Assembly (NCBI GenBank): GCA_910583765.1
Contig: CAJTYS010000039.1
Location: 1-36,344 of the forward strand
From: an uncultured Eubacteriales bacterium
Lineage (GTDB): Bacteria; Bacillota; Clostridia; Peptostreptococcales; Anaerovoracaceae
Length of the DNA stretch: 36,344 bases
Direction: 5' to 3'
Part shown: positions 7,529 to 15,146 of the stretch, piece by piece
Numbering within the stretch: the first letter of the stretch is position 1
Layout: the number at the start of each line of letters is the position of its first letter
Made by a program: the position numbers and the translations under genes
Notes under the pieces: generated by a model
What the model saw: only the letters and a program-made list of their open reading frames with translations
Told to the model about the DNA's origin: nothing
Database searches by the model: none

Positions 7529-7586
7529 GAAAAGCCTCCCTGCCTGCGGCAGTCTTACGTTTTTTTGCGTTCCTAGCCGCTACCCT

Positions 7587-7690
7587 CATTATACCATGAA
7601 TTTCCTCTAAAAACACAATCTCGATTCATGATTCAATGAACGCATCCTTGCGGCAACGCCGTTTCAATCAACTGCGTTCATTATACCATG
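7587..7690. repeat. Palindromic repeat element (one full unit plus a half unit)
   Basis: A 48-bp compound hairpin at 7635-7682: outer stem AATGAACGCA/TGCGTTCATT (10 bp, perfect), inner hairpin CGGC-AAC-GCCG. The flank CATTATACCATG occurs at 7587 and again 92 bp later at 7679, giving the same period as the array at 11810-12045. A different compound hairpin (GCGATTCA/TGAATCGC with inner TTGCC/GGCAA) lies just right, at 7709-7736. Confidence 0.8.
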
Positions 7691-7749
7691 GATGCCTGCT
7701 GAAAGATAGCGATTCATTGCCTGGCAAGTGAATCGCGTTTCGTTTCCAC

Positions 7750-7778
7750 ATGACAGACCGCCCATTTTGTGCTACACT
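7750..7778 (+). promoter_or_regulatory. Putative promoter of the VOC gene
   Basis: ATGACA (7750-7755) and TACACT (7773-7778) with a 17-bp spacer, 42 bp before the VOC start. A short direct repeat, AAAGTAGCT, follows twice. Confidence 0.45.
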
Positions 7779-7820
7779 CAAAGTAGCTGGAAAGTAGCTA
7801 GATAGAAGGGAGAACAAGAA

Positions 7821-8099
7821 ATGTTTCGCTATGCGCACACCAATATCATTGCCAAAGATCACAAGAAATTGATCGCTTTTTACAAAAACGTGTTCCACTG
7901 CCAGAGCATCGGAGAAACTCGGGATCTGCAGGGGACATGGCTGGACAAACTGACGGGACTGCCTAATGCGCACATTGTGGGAGAACATTTATGCCTGCCT
8001 GGTTACGAAGCAGACCATCCTACATTGGAGATTTTTTCCTATGATGAAGCGATCGCTGCCCATGCGCCGCGGATCAATGGTCTCCTCCAATTGTTTTGA
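7821..8099 (+). pseudogene. VOC (glyoxalase/bleomycin-resistance-like) protein, C-terminally truncated
   Basis: 92 residues. MFRYAHTNIIAKDHKKLIAFY is the first beta-alpha unit of a VOC fold, with the metal-site His in YAHTN. The text runs normally to EIFSYDEA and APRIN, where family members continue with a GFAHIAFEV-type strand carrying the other metal ligands. Here it diverges into GLLQLF and a stop. The divergence coincides with the edge of the AT-rich segment that carries the DUF262 gene, so insertion or deletion probably removed the second half. AGAAGGGAG precedes the ATG. A functional enzyme is unlikely. Confidence 0.75.
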
Positions 8100-8136
8100 T
8101 TATAGATTTACTTACCTTTTTTAGACAACATAATGA

Positions 8137-10554
8137 TTATCTCAAATGCCCCTTGTACCAGTCAATCACAGCCTCCCTGTCTGATTCAAAGAACTGTGTA
8201 GAAATGTAAATCTCTACATCATCAAAATGTAACCCTTTAGCTCTATATCTCATATGAGAGGAATTTCCTCGATTATCTGTTCTATTATTTGCAACTGCCG
8301 GATAATCTGTTGCTTTGAATAATGACTTTGTGTATTCCTTTGTTTTCAGTTTTTCCATTTCCGATGCAGTAATCTTTGATTCGCTAATAAGCTCTTCCAT
8401 CAAATTATAAAACAATTTAGCAACCGACAACAACCCTTCTGCCCAAGTATTTTCATCATTAATATCAAATGGGGCTTCCGAAATAGAGAAGCTAAAATCA
8501 TCTGTATCCAAACCCATTTTTTCCAACAAATCCTTAATAAATGAAATGATATTCATAGATGACAGATTGGCCTCAAAGAAAATACCGCTGTTGTCAATTT
8601 GTTTCGCTTTGCGGAGTTTTCTTTTATCATTACTAATATATGCTCTGTCCGCATATGGAATAGAATAATCCTTTTCTGCCAAACTACTCAAAATTTCTAC
8701 ATCTAGGTCATAAGCAAGGTTGATGAATTTAGTAAGTAAATCAACCCAACTCGACACCTTTATGTACTCACCTACAAATGAAAATCCATCTGGCTTAGTG
8801 TTAGAAATATCTATGCCGCTATTGACATCAAAATTTAATTCATATGCTTCATTAGCGTCAGAATGCATTTCAACATACTTAAATTCACGAATCAAGATAT
8901 TAGAAAGTACCTTTGCTCTGTTCAGAATCGACGTTTCATTCCATTTCTCTGATGCCAACACTTCTTTATTTAAAACATTCGCCTTTGAATTGTCACGAAT
9001 GATAGTTTTCTTGTCACTAAATGATTTTGTTCCGAGTTCGCTGTTATGCCCTGTAATAGTCAAATTGCCTAGCGTATGTAGATATATCTCATACACTCTG
9101 CTATAATCATCACCAACTTCCTTTTTCCAAACGGCAGCATTTTCTTTCTGCGGTAAAATATGCTCTATTGTGAGATTATTGATATCAATATGTTCCTTTG
9201 TCGAATTTTCAATTACAGAAAGCACAAATTTACAAATCGGCTTTTTATATAATGGCTTATGAATAAGCGCGTCCTCGAACTCTTTGTCCGTTGGCATACG
9301 GTCATTTGCTCTTAAATCGTTAAGAAAAATCACAAATTTTTCATAGTAATTATCATAATTTCCGTCAATCGCTCTATCATACATTGATTTCATAAACTTT
9401 GATAAGTTCTTGTTCATTTCACAAGCTGTGACTCTGACAAGATATGTAAGCAAATAATCTAGCACTTTACAAAGAACTGTTTCATCTATATTATGATCCT
9501 CATAGTCACTAAAAATTCTAAAAAGAAACGGTAGAATCGTTGTTTGCTTAATTGTATAAAATGCTTTAAGATAATTTGATATTTCCTTATTGTAGTAATG
9601 ATTTTCTCCTATAAAAGCACCATAATATCTTGACGTTCTTTTTAATTTTTTCAATACATCTTCATGGCTTAAATTATTTTCTTCACAATGCTCCTTAAAT
9701 AAGCGATATGCATTTTTACTATTTACAGACTTACTTATTTGTGAATTCAAAAAATTAATGACAAAATCCCCGAGGTTATGATAACCTACGTTTTTTTCGA
9801 TCACAGACCAATAATTCTCATATAGTTCATCTTGATTGACATCATCCATAAGCAAATAATTTCTAATTAAATCCGCCAAACTCAGATCTAATCCCGTTGA
9901 ATTGATTGACTCAAAAATTTTCTGCGGTTCATCTCCTTGTGATTTGTCAAGAACAAGCTCTACCATTTCCAGTTTTTTGATACCGTCAAGAATATCATTT
10001 AACTCATGTCCTGACGCGACTGTGCTTTCAATTAAATTCTTAAATGTAATGTAATTCTTATAGATATTTGAATTCCGATCCATATCATCAATTTTATCTT
10101 TAATCAAAAGCAGCAGCTGTTCATTATCTGATTTCACAGGTTTTAACTTCAACTTATATTTTTCATCACAATTTCTATTGAACATTACTTCTTCTATTTC
10201 AGCTTCTATTCTGACAGAAACACCTTTTGCGGCATCATAAAGTGCTTTTAAGAGAATGTACATAGTAGTCAGACGTTGCTGCCCGTCTATAATCAACACT
10301 TCATTTAATGTACTTCCATCAAGACCAACTATGTATACTATAGTTCCAGTAAAATGCTTGTGATCTCTTCTGTTTGCCACCATAATGTCCTGATATAATT
10401 TTTCACACTGTATATTAGACCAATCATAATTCCGCTGATAAACAGGAACCTTAAACACTCTTTTGTTCTTTTCGATCAAATCTGAAAATAGCCAAACTTT
10501 ATAAGGCTGTACAATCTCATCTCCTTTATCCAAAACAATAACTATATCTACCAA
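8137..10554 (-). CDS. DUF262/DUF1524 (GmrSD-type) restriction-like protein
   Basis: 805 codons. The N-terminal DUF262 (ParB-like NTPase) region has VPVYQRNYDW and IIDGQQRLTT (about residues 90-94). A helical middle contains KIFESINSTGLDLSLADLIRN, and the DUF1524 HNH nuclease has EHILPQ (His465) and LGNLTITGHNSELG. A further C-terminal domain ends near SDREAVIDWYKGHLR. Relatives such as GmrSD are type IV enzymes that cut modified phage DNA. Base composition is visibly lower in GC than its neighbours, which points to transfer. The start is uncertain: the frame opens at TTG 10554 with no ribosome site, whereas AAAGGAGAT stands five bases before an ATT codon at 10515 and no ATG is available. Confidence 0.85.
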   Translation of the reverse strand: MVDIVIVLDKGDEIVQPYKVWLFSDLIEKNKRVFKVPVYQRNYDWSNIQCEKLYQDIMVANRRDHKHFTGTIVYIVGLDGSTLNEVLIIDGQQRLTTMYILLKALYDAAKGVSVRIEAEIEEVMFNRNCDEKYKLKLKPVKSDNEQLLLLIKDKIDDMDRNSNIYKNYITFKNLIESTVASGHELNDILDGIKKLEMVELVLDKSQGDEPQKIFESINSTGLDLSLADLIRNYLLMDDVNQDELYENYWSVIEKNVGYHNLGDFVINFLNSQISKSVNSKNAYRLFKEHCEENNLSHEDVLKKLKRTSRYYGAFIGENHYYNKEISNYLKAFYTIKQTTILPFLFRIFSDYEDHNIDETVLCKVLDYLLTYLVRVTACEMNKNLSKFMKSMYDRAIDGNYDNYYEKFVIFLNDLRANDRMPTDKEFEDALIHKPLYKKPICKFVLSVIENSTKEHIDINNLTIEHILPQKENAAVWKKEVGDDYSRVYEIYLHTLGNLTITGHNSELGTKSFSDKKTIIRDNSKANVLNKEVLASEKWNETSILNRAKVLSNILIREFKYVEMHSDANEAYELNFDVNSGIDISNTKPDGFSFVGEYIKVSSWVDLLTKFINLAYDLDVEILSSLAEKDYSIPYADRAYISNDKRKLRKAKQIDNSGIFFEANLSSMNIISFIKDLLEKMGLDTDDFSFSISEAPFDINDENTWAEGLLSVAKLFYNLMEELISESKITASEMEKLKTKEYTKSLFKATDYPAVANNRTDNRGNSSHMRYRAKGLHFDDVEIYISTQFFESDREAVIDWYKGHLR

Positions 10555-10556
10555 GA

Positions 10557-10820
10557 TTAAACTGACAAAAACGATTCAATCATCTTAAAATGCTCCAACG
10601 TTTCCCGTATATCAGCGTCTTTCTCTGGCGGGTATTTCGGCTGTCTGGAATCTTCCGATTTTGGAGGATTATAGTTTTCCCTCTCTATCATTCCACATTT
10701 CTGTTTCATTTGAGCAATATACAAACTACTTACTTTCAATCCATTATGCTCCAACACATAATCCTTGGTTTCCTCACAGGTGGCTTTACTCTCTCCGCCG
10801 TCAAATCAAGCTCATCCATC
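10557..10820 (-). pseudogene. Remnant of an RlmD-type 23S rRNA methyltransferase C-terminal tail
   Basis: The open part (10557-10757) reads GLKVSSLYIAQMKQKCGMI and KSEDSRQPKYPPEK. I recognise this as the extra C-terminal tail of many clostridial rRNA (uracil-5-)methyltransferases. Upstream the similarity continues as YVLEHNG and then, in another frame, as ELDLT (about 10800-10820), so at least one frameshift is present. The catalytic domains are missing altogether. It abuts the DUF262 gene and forms the right border of the AT-rich insert. Confidence 0.5.
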
Positions 10821-10964
10821 TGAAGCTCAACCTAGATATGTTGGTCTGTATGAAGTTTGGACAATAAACATACCGGCTCCCTCATAATGCGTCAATAGAC
10901 CATAAATCACCATGGCCGAATAGATCCGGCCTTTTGTTTCTCGTTCCCTGGATTTCCTAGCGGC

Positions 10965-11765
10965 TCAATAATAAAACTCCGGCGCGCCTTTATATTCCTG
11001 GATGGTGTTGCCGCCGTCCACCACAAATTCCTGGCCCGTGACATAGGACGCTTTTTCCGAGCAAAGGAAGACGATCATGTTGGCCACCTCTTCGGCAGTG
11101 CCGCTCCGTTTCATAGGCGTGTTGAAACCACCCTGGTATTCGCCCTCTGTCTGGGAGGCTGTCTTGATCCAGCCCGGCAACACGTTGTTGATGGTGATAT
11201 TGTAAGCTCCCGTTTCTATGGCAATGGCCTTGCTCATGCCCACGATGGCCGCCTTCGCAGCGGAATAAGAGGACTCTCCCGGATTGCTCACCAGGGGCCC
11301 AGTCACCGAAGACGTGTTGACGATCCGGCCATAACGGGCTTGTTTCATATGGGGCAGGACTTCCTTAGTCACATGCATAGGGATGTTCAGGTTTCTCGCC
11401 ATGTCCGCATCCCAATCTTCATAGGAAATGGTTTCAAAATCACCGAAGGTCTCTTCCGCCACGCCAGTTTGGACCATGCCAGCGTTATTGACCAGCACAT
11501 CGATCTTTCCATACTCTTCCATGATCGCTGTTATCATGTCCCTCACGGCCTTCCGATCCATGAGATCCGCAATCACGCCTTTTGCGTCAATTCCCATGGC
11601 CTGAAGCTCTTTCGCCCTTTCCTTGATGCGCTCTGTGGTGGACACGATGATGACTTTGCCGCCCAGCGCGCCTAAAATTCGGGCAGTCTGAAACCCGATG
11701 CCGCTATCGCTGCCCGCTCCTGTGACCAGGCAGACCCTATCCTTAAATCCAATAAACTGTTCCAT
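10965..11765 (-). CDS. Short-chain dehydrogenase/reductase (SDR)
   Basis: 266 residues from the ATG at 11765, preceded by AAAGAGGTG. A GTG two codons upstream is less well placed. The Rossmann nucleotide motif TGAGSDSGIG is at 15-24, NNAG at 93-96, and the catalytic Ser (152/153)-Tyr167-Lys171 set is in TSSVTG...YSAAK. The C-terminus EFVVDGGNTIQEYKG closes the fold. It is a complete NAD(P)-dependent oxidoreductase of the classical type; the substrate cannot be inferred. It stands alone, with a repeat array upstream. Confidence 0.9.
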   Translation of the reverse strand: MEQFIGFKDRVCLVTGAGSDSGIGFQTARILGALGGKVIIVSTTERIKERAKELQAMGIDAKGVIADLMDRKAVRDMITAIMEEYGKIDVLVNNAGMVQTGVAEETFGDFETISYEDWDADMARNLNIPMHVTKEVLPHMKQARYGRIVNTSSVTGPLVSNPGESSYSAAKAAIVGMSKAIAIETGAYNITINNVLPGWIKTASQTEGEYQGGFNTPMKRSGTAEEVANMIVFLCSEKASYVTGQEFVVDGGNTIQEYKGAPEFYY

Positions 11766-11809
11766 AAACACCTCTTTCTATCAGTCAATATTCGTAAACT
11801 CCGCATCCC

Positions 11810-12045
11810 AGCGAGCGCACCATTACGGCAACGCTGTTTCAATTAGCTGCGTTCGTTATACCACGGCCTTCCTTTAAAAACGCAATGGTATCCGTGATTC
11901 AATGAACGCTTCCCTTCGGCAACGCCGTTCCAATTGATTGCGTTCATTATACCACGGCCTTCCTCTAAAAATATGACCCCAGGCCGTGATTCAATAGACG
12001 CTTCATCGCAACGAAGTTGTTTCGATCAGCGCGTCTATTATACCA
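11810..12045. repeat. Array of three palindromic repeat units, period about 92 bp
   Basis: Units at 11810-11857, 11901-11948 and 11993-12039. Outer stems are AGCGAGCGCA/TGCGTTCGTT, AATGAACGC/GCGTTCATT and AATAGACGC/GCGTCTATT. The stem bases change together between units (TGAA with TTCA; TAGA with TCTA), so pairing is maintained. Inner hairpins are CGGC-AAC-GCCG or CTTC/GAAG. Linkers share ATACCACGGCCTTCCT and a run of A. A fourth unit lies at 7635-7682. Confidence 0.85.
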
Positions 12046-12060
12046 CATAAAAAGAGAATA

Positions 12061-12106
12061 CGCTTTACCACCAAACGAGAATTTTTTTCTATTTGGTGGC
12101 AAAGCG
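12061..12106. repeat. CCACCAAA palindrome, copy 1
   Basis: CGCTTT-A-CCACCAAA pairs with TTTGGTGG-C-AAAGCG across a 16-base T-rich loop: 14 paired bases and one mismatch. A T-rich stretch follows on the minus strand, so it could serve as a terminator. Confidence 0.7.
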
Positions 12107-12220
12107 ATGATACAGAGAAAGAATTATTTGTATTTTATTTTGAAATATTAGTAATCATTTACATTTATGGGACCAACTTTATGTCACAAGCTCCTATTTT
12201 TTATAAACCCCAAAGAAAAT

Positions 12221-12258
12221 TTACCACCAAACAGAAAATTTTATCCATTTGGTGGTAA
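12221..12258. repeat. CCACCAAA palindrome, copy 2 (possible terminator of the lipoprotein gene)
   Basis: TTACCACCAAA/TTTGGTGGTAA, a perfect 11-bp stem with a 16-base loop, about 50 bp past the lipoprotein stop on the minus strand and followed there by ATTTTCTTT. The 114 bp between the two palindromes holds no gene. A run of eight or more C follows on the plus strand. Confidence 0.7.
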
Positions 12259-12307
12259 CCCCCCCCAGCCAATATGATGACACTTTTCAAACATCTCCAC
12301 TTTGCGC

Positions 12308-12835
12308 CTACTCTGCCGCCCGCAGCGACACTTCCACGGCGCCCTTCCCAAGAGCCTGCACAAATTCAGCCTCATTGTCCACATGTCCGATTCTCGTATA
12401 ATGATAGAATGTGGAAAAATCCTTGAAAAACAGCACCAAGCAATCAGATCCATACAGCATGATATCTCCCGCATGGATGCTGCCTACTGCTTTTTCCTCA
12501 GCAGGCAGGGCCTGATCGAAAAAATAATACTTTTCGTTGCTATTCATTTCTTCCATGTTCAGCGTCATGGGAAGCATGCCCCTAAGCGCCTGGACGGTTT
12601 CATTGCTTTCCAACGTGGCTTCAAACTCTTGCCCGCCTACTGCAATCATCAAGTTACGCATATCCGTTTCTCCTGTCTTGCTATGTTCATCCGCTGTTTT
12701 GCGTGCCTCTGCCTGGGCATTGCTCTGATTTGCCTCTGGCTCTGAGGCCTTGCTCTGCCCTTCGCTGCCCGTGCCACAAGCAGCCAGCAGAAATAGTATG
12801 ACCGCAATCACAGCTGCGCATCCATATTTTCCCAT
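12308..12835 (-). CDS. Lipoprotein with cyclophilin-like fold domain
   Basis: 175 residues. A short signal peptide ends in the lipobox LLAAC (Cys20), so the protein should be anchored outside the membrane. A low-complexity Ser/Glu/Asn linker (21-58) precedes a cyclophilin_like2 domain (about 60-172), with MIAVGGQEFEATLE, NGNEKYYF-type NSNEKYYFFDQALP and HAGDIMLYGSDCLVLF. These domains commonly occur beside or fused to flavodoxins. Here the upstream gene is a shrunken flavodoxin-family remnant. No substrate is known to me. Confidence 0.85.
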   Translation of the reverse strand: MGKYGCAAVIAVILFLLAACGTGSEGQSKASEPEANQSNAQAEARKTADEHSKTGETDMRNLMIAVGGQEFEATLESNETVQALRGMLPMTLNMEEMNSNEKYYFFDQALPAEEKAVGSIHAGDIMLYGSDCLVLFFKDFSTFYHYTRIGHVDNEAEFVQALGKGAVEVSLRAAE

Positions 12836-12852
12836 ACTAGTCCCCTTTGCCT

Positions 12853-12990
12853 CTATATCTGTTTTCCCATCTGATAGGCTCGCTCTGCCGCAGGGTGCTT
12901 TGCCGCTCCACGCAAAAGGCTGTCGGCCAGAATTTCTGAATTACTATCTTTTCTCAAGCTGGATGAAAGAACTAAGACTTTTTTGCTCAT
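12853..12990 (-). pseudogene. Flavodoxin-family NAD(P)H-dependent reductase with a large internal deletion
   Basis: 45 residues. The N-terminus MSKKVLVLSSSLRKDSNSE is the FMN phosphate-binding start of this family, and the end HPAAERAYQMGKQI is its usual C-terminal helix. Roughly 130 residues that normally separate them are gone, in frame. The stop lies 18 bp before the lipoprotein start, so the two were an operon. The product could not bind FMN. Confidence 0.7.
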
Positions 12991-13034
12991 GATCCACATT
13001 TCCTTTCCACTACGATCTGTTTGTAGTTCCCGCG

Positions 13035-13051
13035 CCTGACCATTGGTCAGG
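13035..13051. promoter_or_regulatory. CCTGACC-ATT-GGTCAGG palindrome
   Basis: A perfect 7-bp inverted repeat with a 3-base centre, between the divergent flavodoxin and LysR remnants. It is an operator-like site. A TTGTCG-17-TATACT pair (13068-13096) on the plus strand follows it. Confidence 0.45.
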
Positions 13052-13103
13052 TCTTTCGCCGTTTATTTTGTCGATTCCCACTGATTCGAGTATACTTTCC
13101 TAA

Positions 13104-13673
13104 ACGGAAAACGAAATCGCCCTTTCAGATGCTGTAATGATCGGGGATATTTACATTGGCACAGGAGAAACGGACGCCATGCGGCTGATCGCTAAAGCTG
13201 CGAAAAGGCTGCAAGATGTTTACCCTGATGTCCATTTTCATATTTCCAGCGGAAATTCCGTGTTCGTCATGGAACAGCTGGATAAGGGTCTAGTGGATTT
13301 TGGGATCGCATACGGAACTCCTGACTTGTCGAAATACCATTCACTGCGCATACCGCAGAAAAATATCTGGGGCGTTTTGATGCGCAAAGATTCGCCTCTT
13401 GTGAAAAAAGCTGAGATCCAACCAGAGGATTTGTATGATCTGCCTTTGATCCTGTCCCAGCAAGAAATCCCTGGCGGCGAACTGTCCAAATGGCTGGGCC
13501 GGGACGTGTCCTCACTCAATATTGCCGCGCTAGTCCGCGTCCTCCGAACCGCTGCCGCTCCTTTTCGTCCGGATGACATCAATGATGAATTGGACGCATA
13601 TCACGAAAATCGTCAGTACTCCATTTCTGATGACGTTGATCTCCTCGCCGGTAATCAAGTTCAAGACCGCTAA
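13104..13673 (+). pseudogene. LysR-family regulator remnant (substrate-binding domain only)
   Basis: Residues from TENEIALSDAVMIGDIYIGTG through SSLNIAA (to about 13530) match the effector-binding domain of a LysR regulator (GETDAMRLI, HISSGN, LVDFGIAYG, WGVLMRKDSPL). The winged-helix N-terminus is absent, with a TAA at 13101-13103, and the last 80 or so residues are replaced by unrelated reading through the antisense of the next gene. LysR genes are usually divergent from the flavodoxin genes they control, which fits the remnant at 12853-12990. Confidence 0.8.
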
Positions 13674-13724
13674 TGCCGCAAACAGCAGCACTGCGCCTAT
13701 TGCGTGTTCTTTTACCTTTTTCAT
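13530..13724 (-). CDS. Small membrane protein, unknown function
   Basis: 64 residues from the ATG at 13724, chosen for AAAGGAG six bases upstream. There are two hydrophobic segments (about 8-24 and 30-50) joined by a short ITGEEINVIRN loop, and a charged C-terminus (RTKRSGSGSEDAD). No family is recognised. Its stop falls at the point where the LysR remnant loses similarity, so the deletion that cut the regulator ended just beyond this gene. The antisense frame overlapping it is not coding. Confidence 0.6.
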   Translation of the reverse strand: MKKVKEHAIGAVLLFAALAVLNLITGEEINVIRNGVLTIFVICVQFIIDVIRTKRSGSGSEDAD

Positions 13725-13902
13725 CAACTTCTCCTTTGCTCGTGCTGGTTTCAATCATAAAAACAGTGCTATGCCGCTAGCTTCGTTCTCATATATCGCT
13801 TGCCAATTCTCACTTGGTTGTTCGATTTTCACTCCTCTGTTTCCTATATTGTACTGTAGAAACCACCCTGATTCAATGCCGAAATGTCTATTGGCACGGA
13901 AA

Positions 13903-14757
13903 TCAATTTTTAAGCGTTGATAAGACCACGGGAGCCATCATGCATGCCACTGTCTTCCGAAACAGCGGATTTTCACAGGGAAAGCTCCAGCCCATTTGCC
14001 GCTTCACCCAGTCCAGGCCCTCAGGCTCCAGCAGAGGGATATTTTTCTCCTGCCCTGCTCTTACGATTTCAGAAAGGTTTCTTAGCATCCCCTGGGCCTG
14101 CTCAATCCATGCCCTGGCATCCCTGCCGTCACAGGCCTGGTGCCACGCTGGACAACAATAATGGATCTCTGCCAAGCCGCACAAACGTTTCAGGCTTTCC
14201 AGAGCTCTTTCATAATCAATCAGGATGGGGAAATCATCTGGCACAGGGATGCTGTCACCAGTGAAAAGGATCCTGTCATTGAGGAAATAGGACATGTCAT
14301 CTTTGGAATGGCCGGGCGTGGAAACACATTTTACCGACAGCCCTCGCTCCAGTTCTATTCGCTCTCCATCCTTCACCGCAAAATCCACGGGAACCGATTC
14401 CTTGACCAATCTGTAAAAATTAGGAATCGGCCTTTCTGCGTATTCTTGCTGGATGTTTTCTGCCCAAGCCCGCTCTCCTGGGGAGGCGTATAGTTTGCAA
14501 TTGGTTTTCCTCTTGATGGCGGCCGCGCCGCCGATATGGTCCGGGTGGGAATGGGTCAGGAAAATCCCTTTAATCCGAGAAATATCCATGCCCAGCTTGT
14601 TCAGATAGGCCTCGATCCTCTCTTCGCATCCGGCGATGCCGCTGTCAATCAAGTAGCAATTTTCACCAGTTATTAAGTATACGTACACAAAACGCTGGAT
14701 TCCCTCCGTCACCTGAAAATTAATCTTGATCTGATATACATTGTCCGAAATTTTCAT
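13903..14757 (-). CDS. MBL-fold metallo-hydrolase
   Basis: 284 residues. A complete metal site is visible: THSHPDH (His69, His71, Asp73, His74), His150 in TPGHSKDD, Asp168 in FTGDSI and His206 in CPAWHQA. The family hydrolyses thioesters, lactones or similar bonds with two metal ions, in the cytoplasm here since there is no signal peptide. The ATG overlaps the stop of the DUF1330 gene (ATGA), so the two form an operon under the TetR-type operator at 15085-15102. Substrate unknown; a detoxifying or quorum-quenching role is possible. Confidence 0.88.
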   Translation of the reverse strand: MKISDNVYQIKINFQVTEGIQRFVYVYLITGENCYLIDSGIAGCEERIEAYLNKLGMDISRIKGIFLTHSHPDHIGGAAAIKRKTNCKLYASPGERAWAENIQQEYAERPIPNFYRLVKESVPVDFAVKDGERIELERGLSVKCVSTPGHSKDDMSYFLNDRILFTGDSIPVPDDFPILIDYERALESLKRLCGLAEIHYCCPAWHQACDGRDARAWIEQAQGMLRNLSEIVRAGQEKNIPLLEPEGLDWVKRQMGWSFPCENPLFRKTVACMMAPVVLSTLKN

Positions 14758-15062
14758 GCTTCTTCCTCCACGATGACTGCGCTACTGCGCACAGACCGCT
14801 CCCTTTTGCCTGCGATTTCTTTATATTCCTCTGAGGAAAAGCATTGTTCCAATTGCCTGCGGTCATCCCATTCAATGAGGATGACCCTGTCAGGCTTCCA
14901 CGAACCGGCCGATGAGCCGCCGAACGCTGTCACGCGATTAGAGCGTGCTTTATACCGGCCTCCGTATTTTTCTACAATGGGTTTCACCTGCCTAATGTAA
15001 TCCTCATATTCCCCTGTGTCCGGCCCCTGATCTTTCTCGATTCCCGCGATAAAATATACCAT
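14754..15062 (-). CDS. DUF1330 family protein (ferredoxin-like alpha-beta barrel)
   Basis: 102 residues from MVYFIAGIEKD at 15062, with AAAGGAGAG ten bases upstream. The longer frame to 15089 would start inside the operator and is rejected. The sequence has the dimeric alpha-beta-barrel pattern of DUF1330 (PF07045): YEDYIRQVKPIVEKYGGRY, AFGG and PDRVILIEWDDRRQLEQCF. It is coupled to the metallo-hydrolase by a 4-bp overlap. The function of the family is unsettled. Confidence 0.8.
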   Translation of the reverse strand: MVYFIAGIEKDQGPDTGEYEDYIRQVKPIVEKYGGRYKARSNRVTAFGGSSAGSWKPDRVILIEWDDRRQLEQCFSSEEYKEIAGKRERSVRSSAVIVEEEA

Positions 15063-15084
15063 TTTAAGTCTCTCCTTTCTTGTT

Positions 15085-15102
15085 TGCAAGTATTCACTTG
15101 CA
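15085..15102. promoter_or_regulatory. TetR-type operator upstream of the DUF1330-MBL operon
   Basis: TGCAAG-TATTCA-CTTGCA, an inverted repeat with a 6-base spacer, 22 bp before the DUF1330 ATG. The same arms and spacing occur at 15740-15757 before the tetR gene. Confidence 0.75.
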
Positions 15103-15112
15103 CAGATTGCCT

Positions 15113-15141
15113 AAAAAATAACGGCAGCTTTGTGCCATTAT
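15113..15141 (-). terminator. Intrinsic terminator of the tetR gene
   Basis: On the minus strand ATAATGGCA-CAAAGC-TGCCGTTAT (one G-T pair) followed by TTTTT, starting six bases past the tetR stop. It separates tetR from the DUF1330-MBL operon. Confidence 0.75.
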
Positions 15142-15146
15142 CTTTT

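Noticed and set aside
7587..12045. CRISPR array made of the 92-bp repeats
   Set aside because: The repeats are long palindromes with conserved linkers, not short repeats with unique spacers, and no cas genes are present.
13074..13096. Functional promoter for the LysR remnant
   Set aside because: The -35/-10 pair is reasonable, but the downstream gene lacks its N-terminus, so it is noted only within the palindrome entry.
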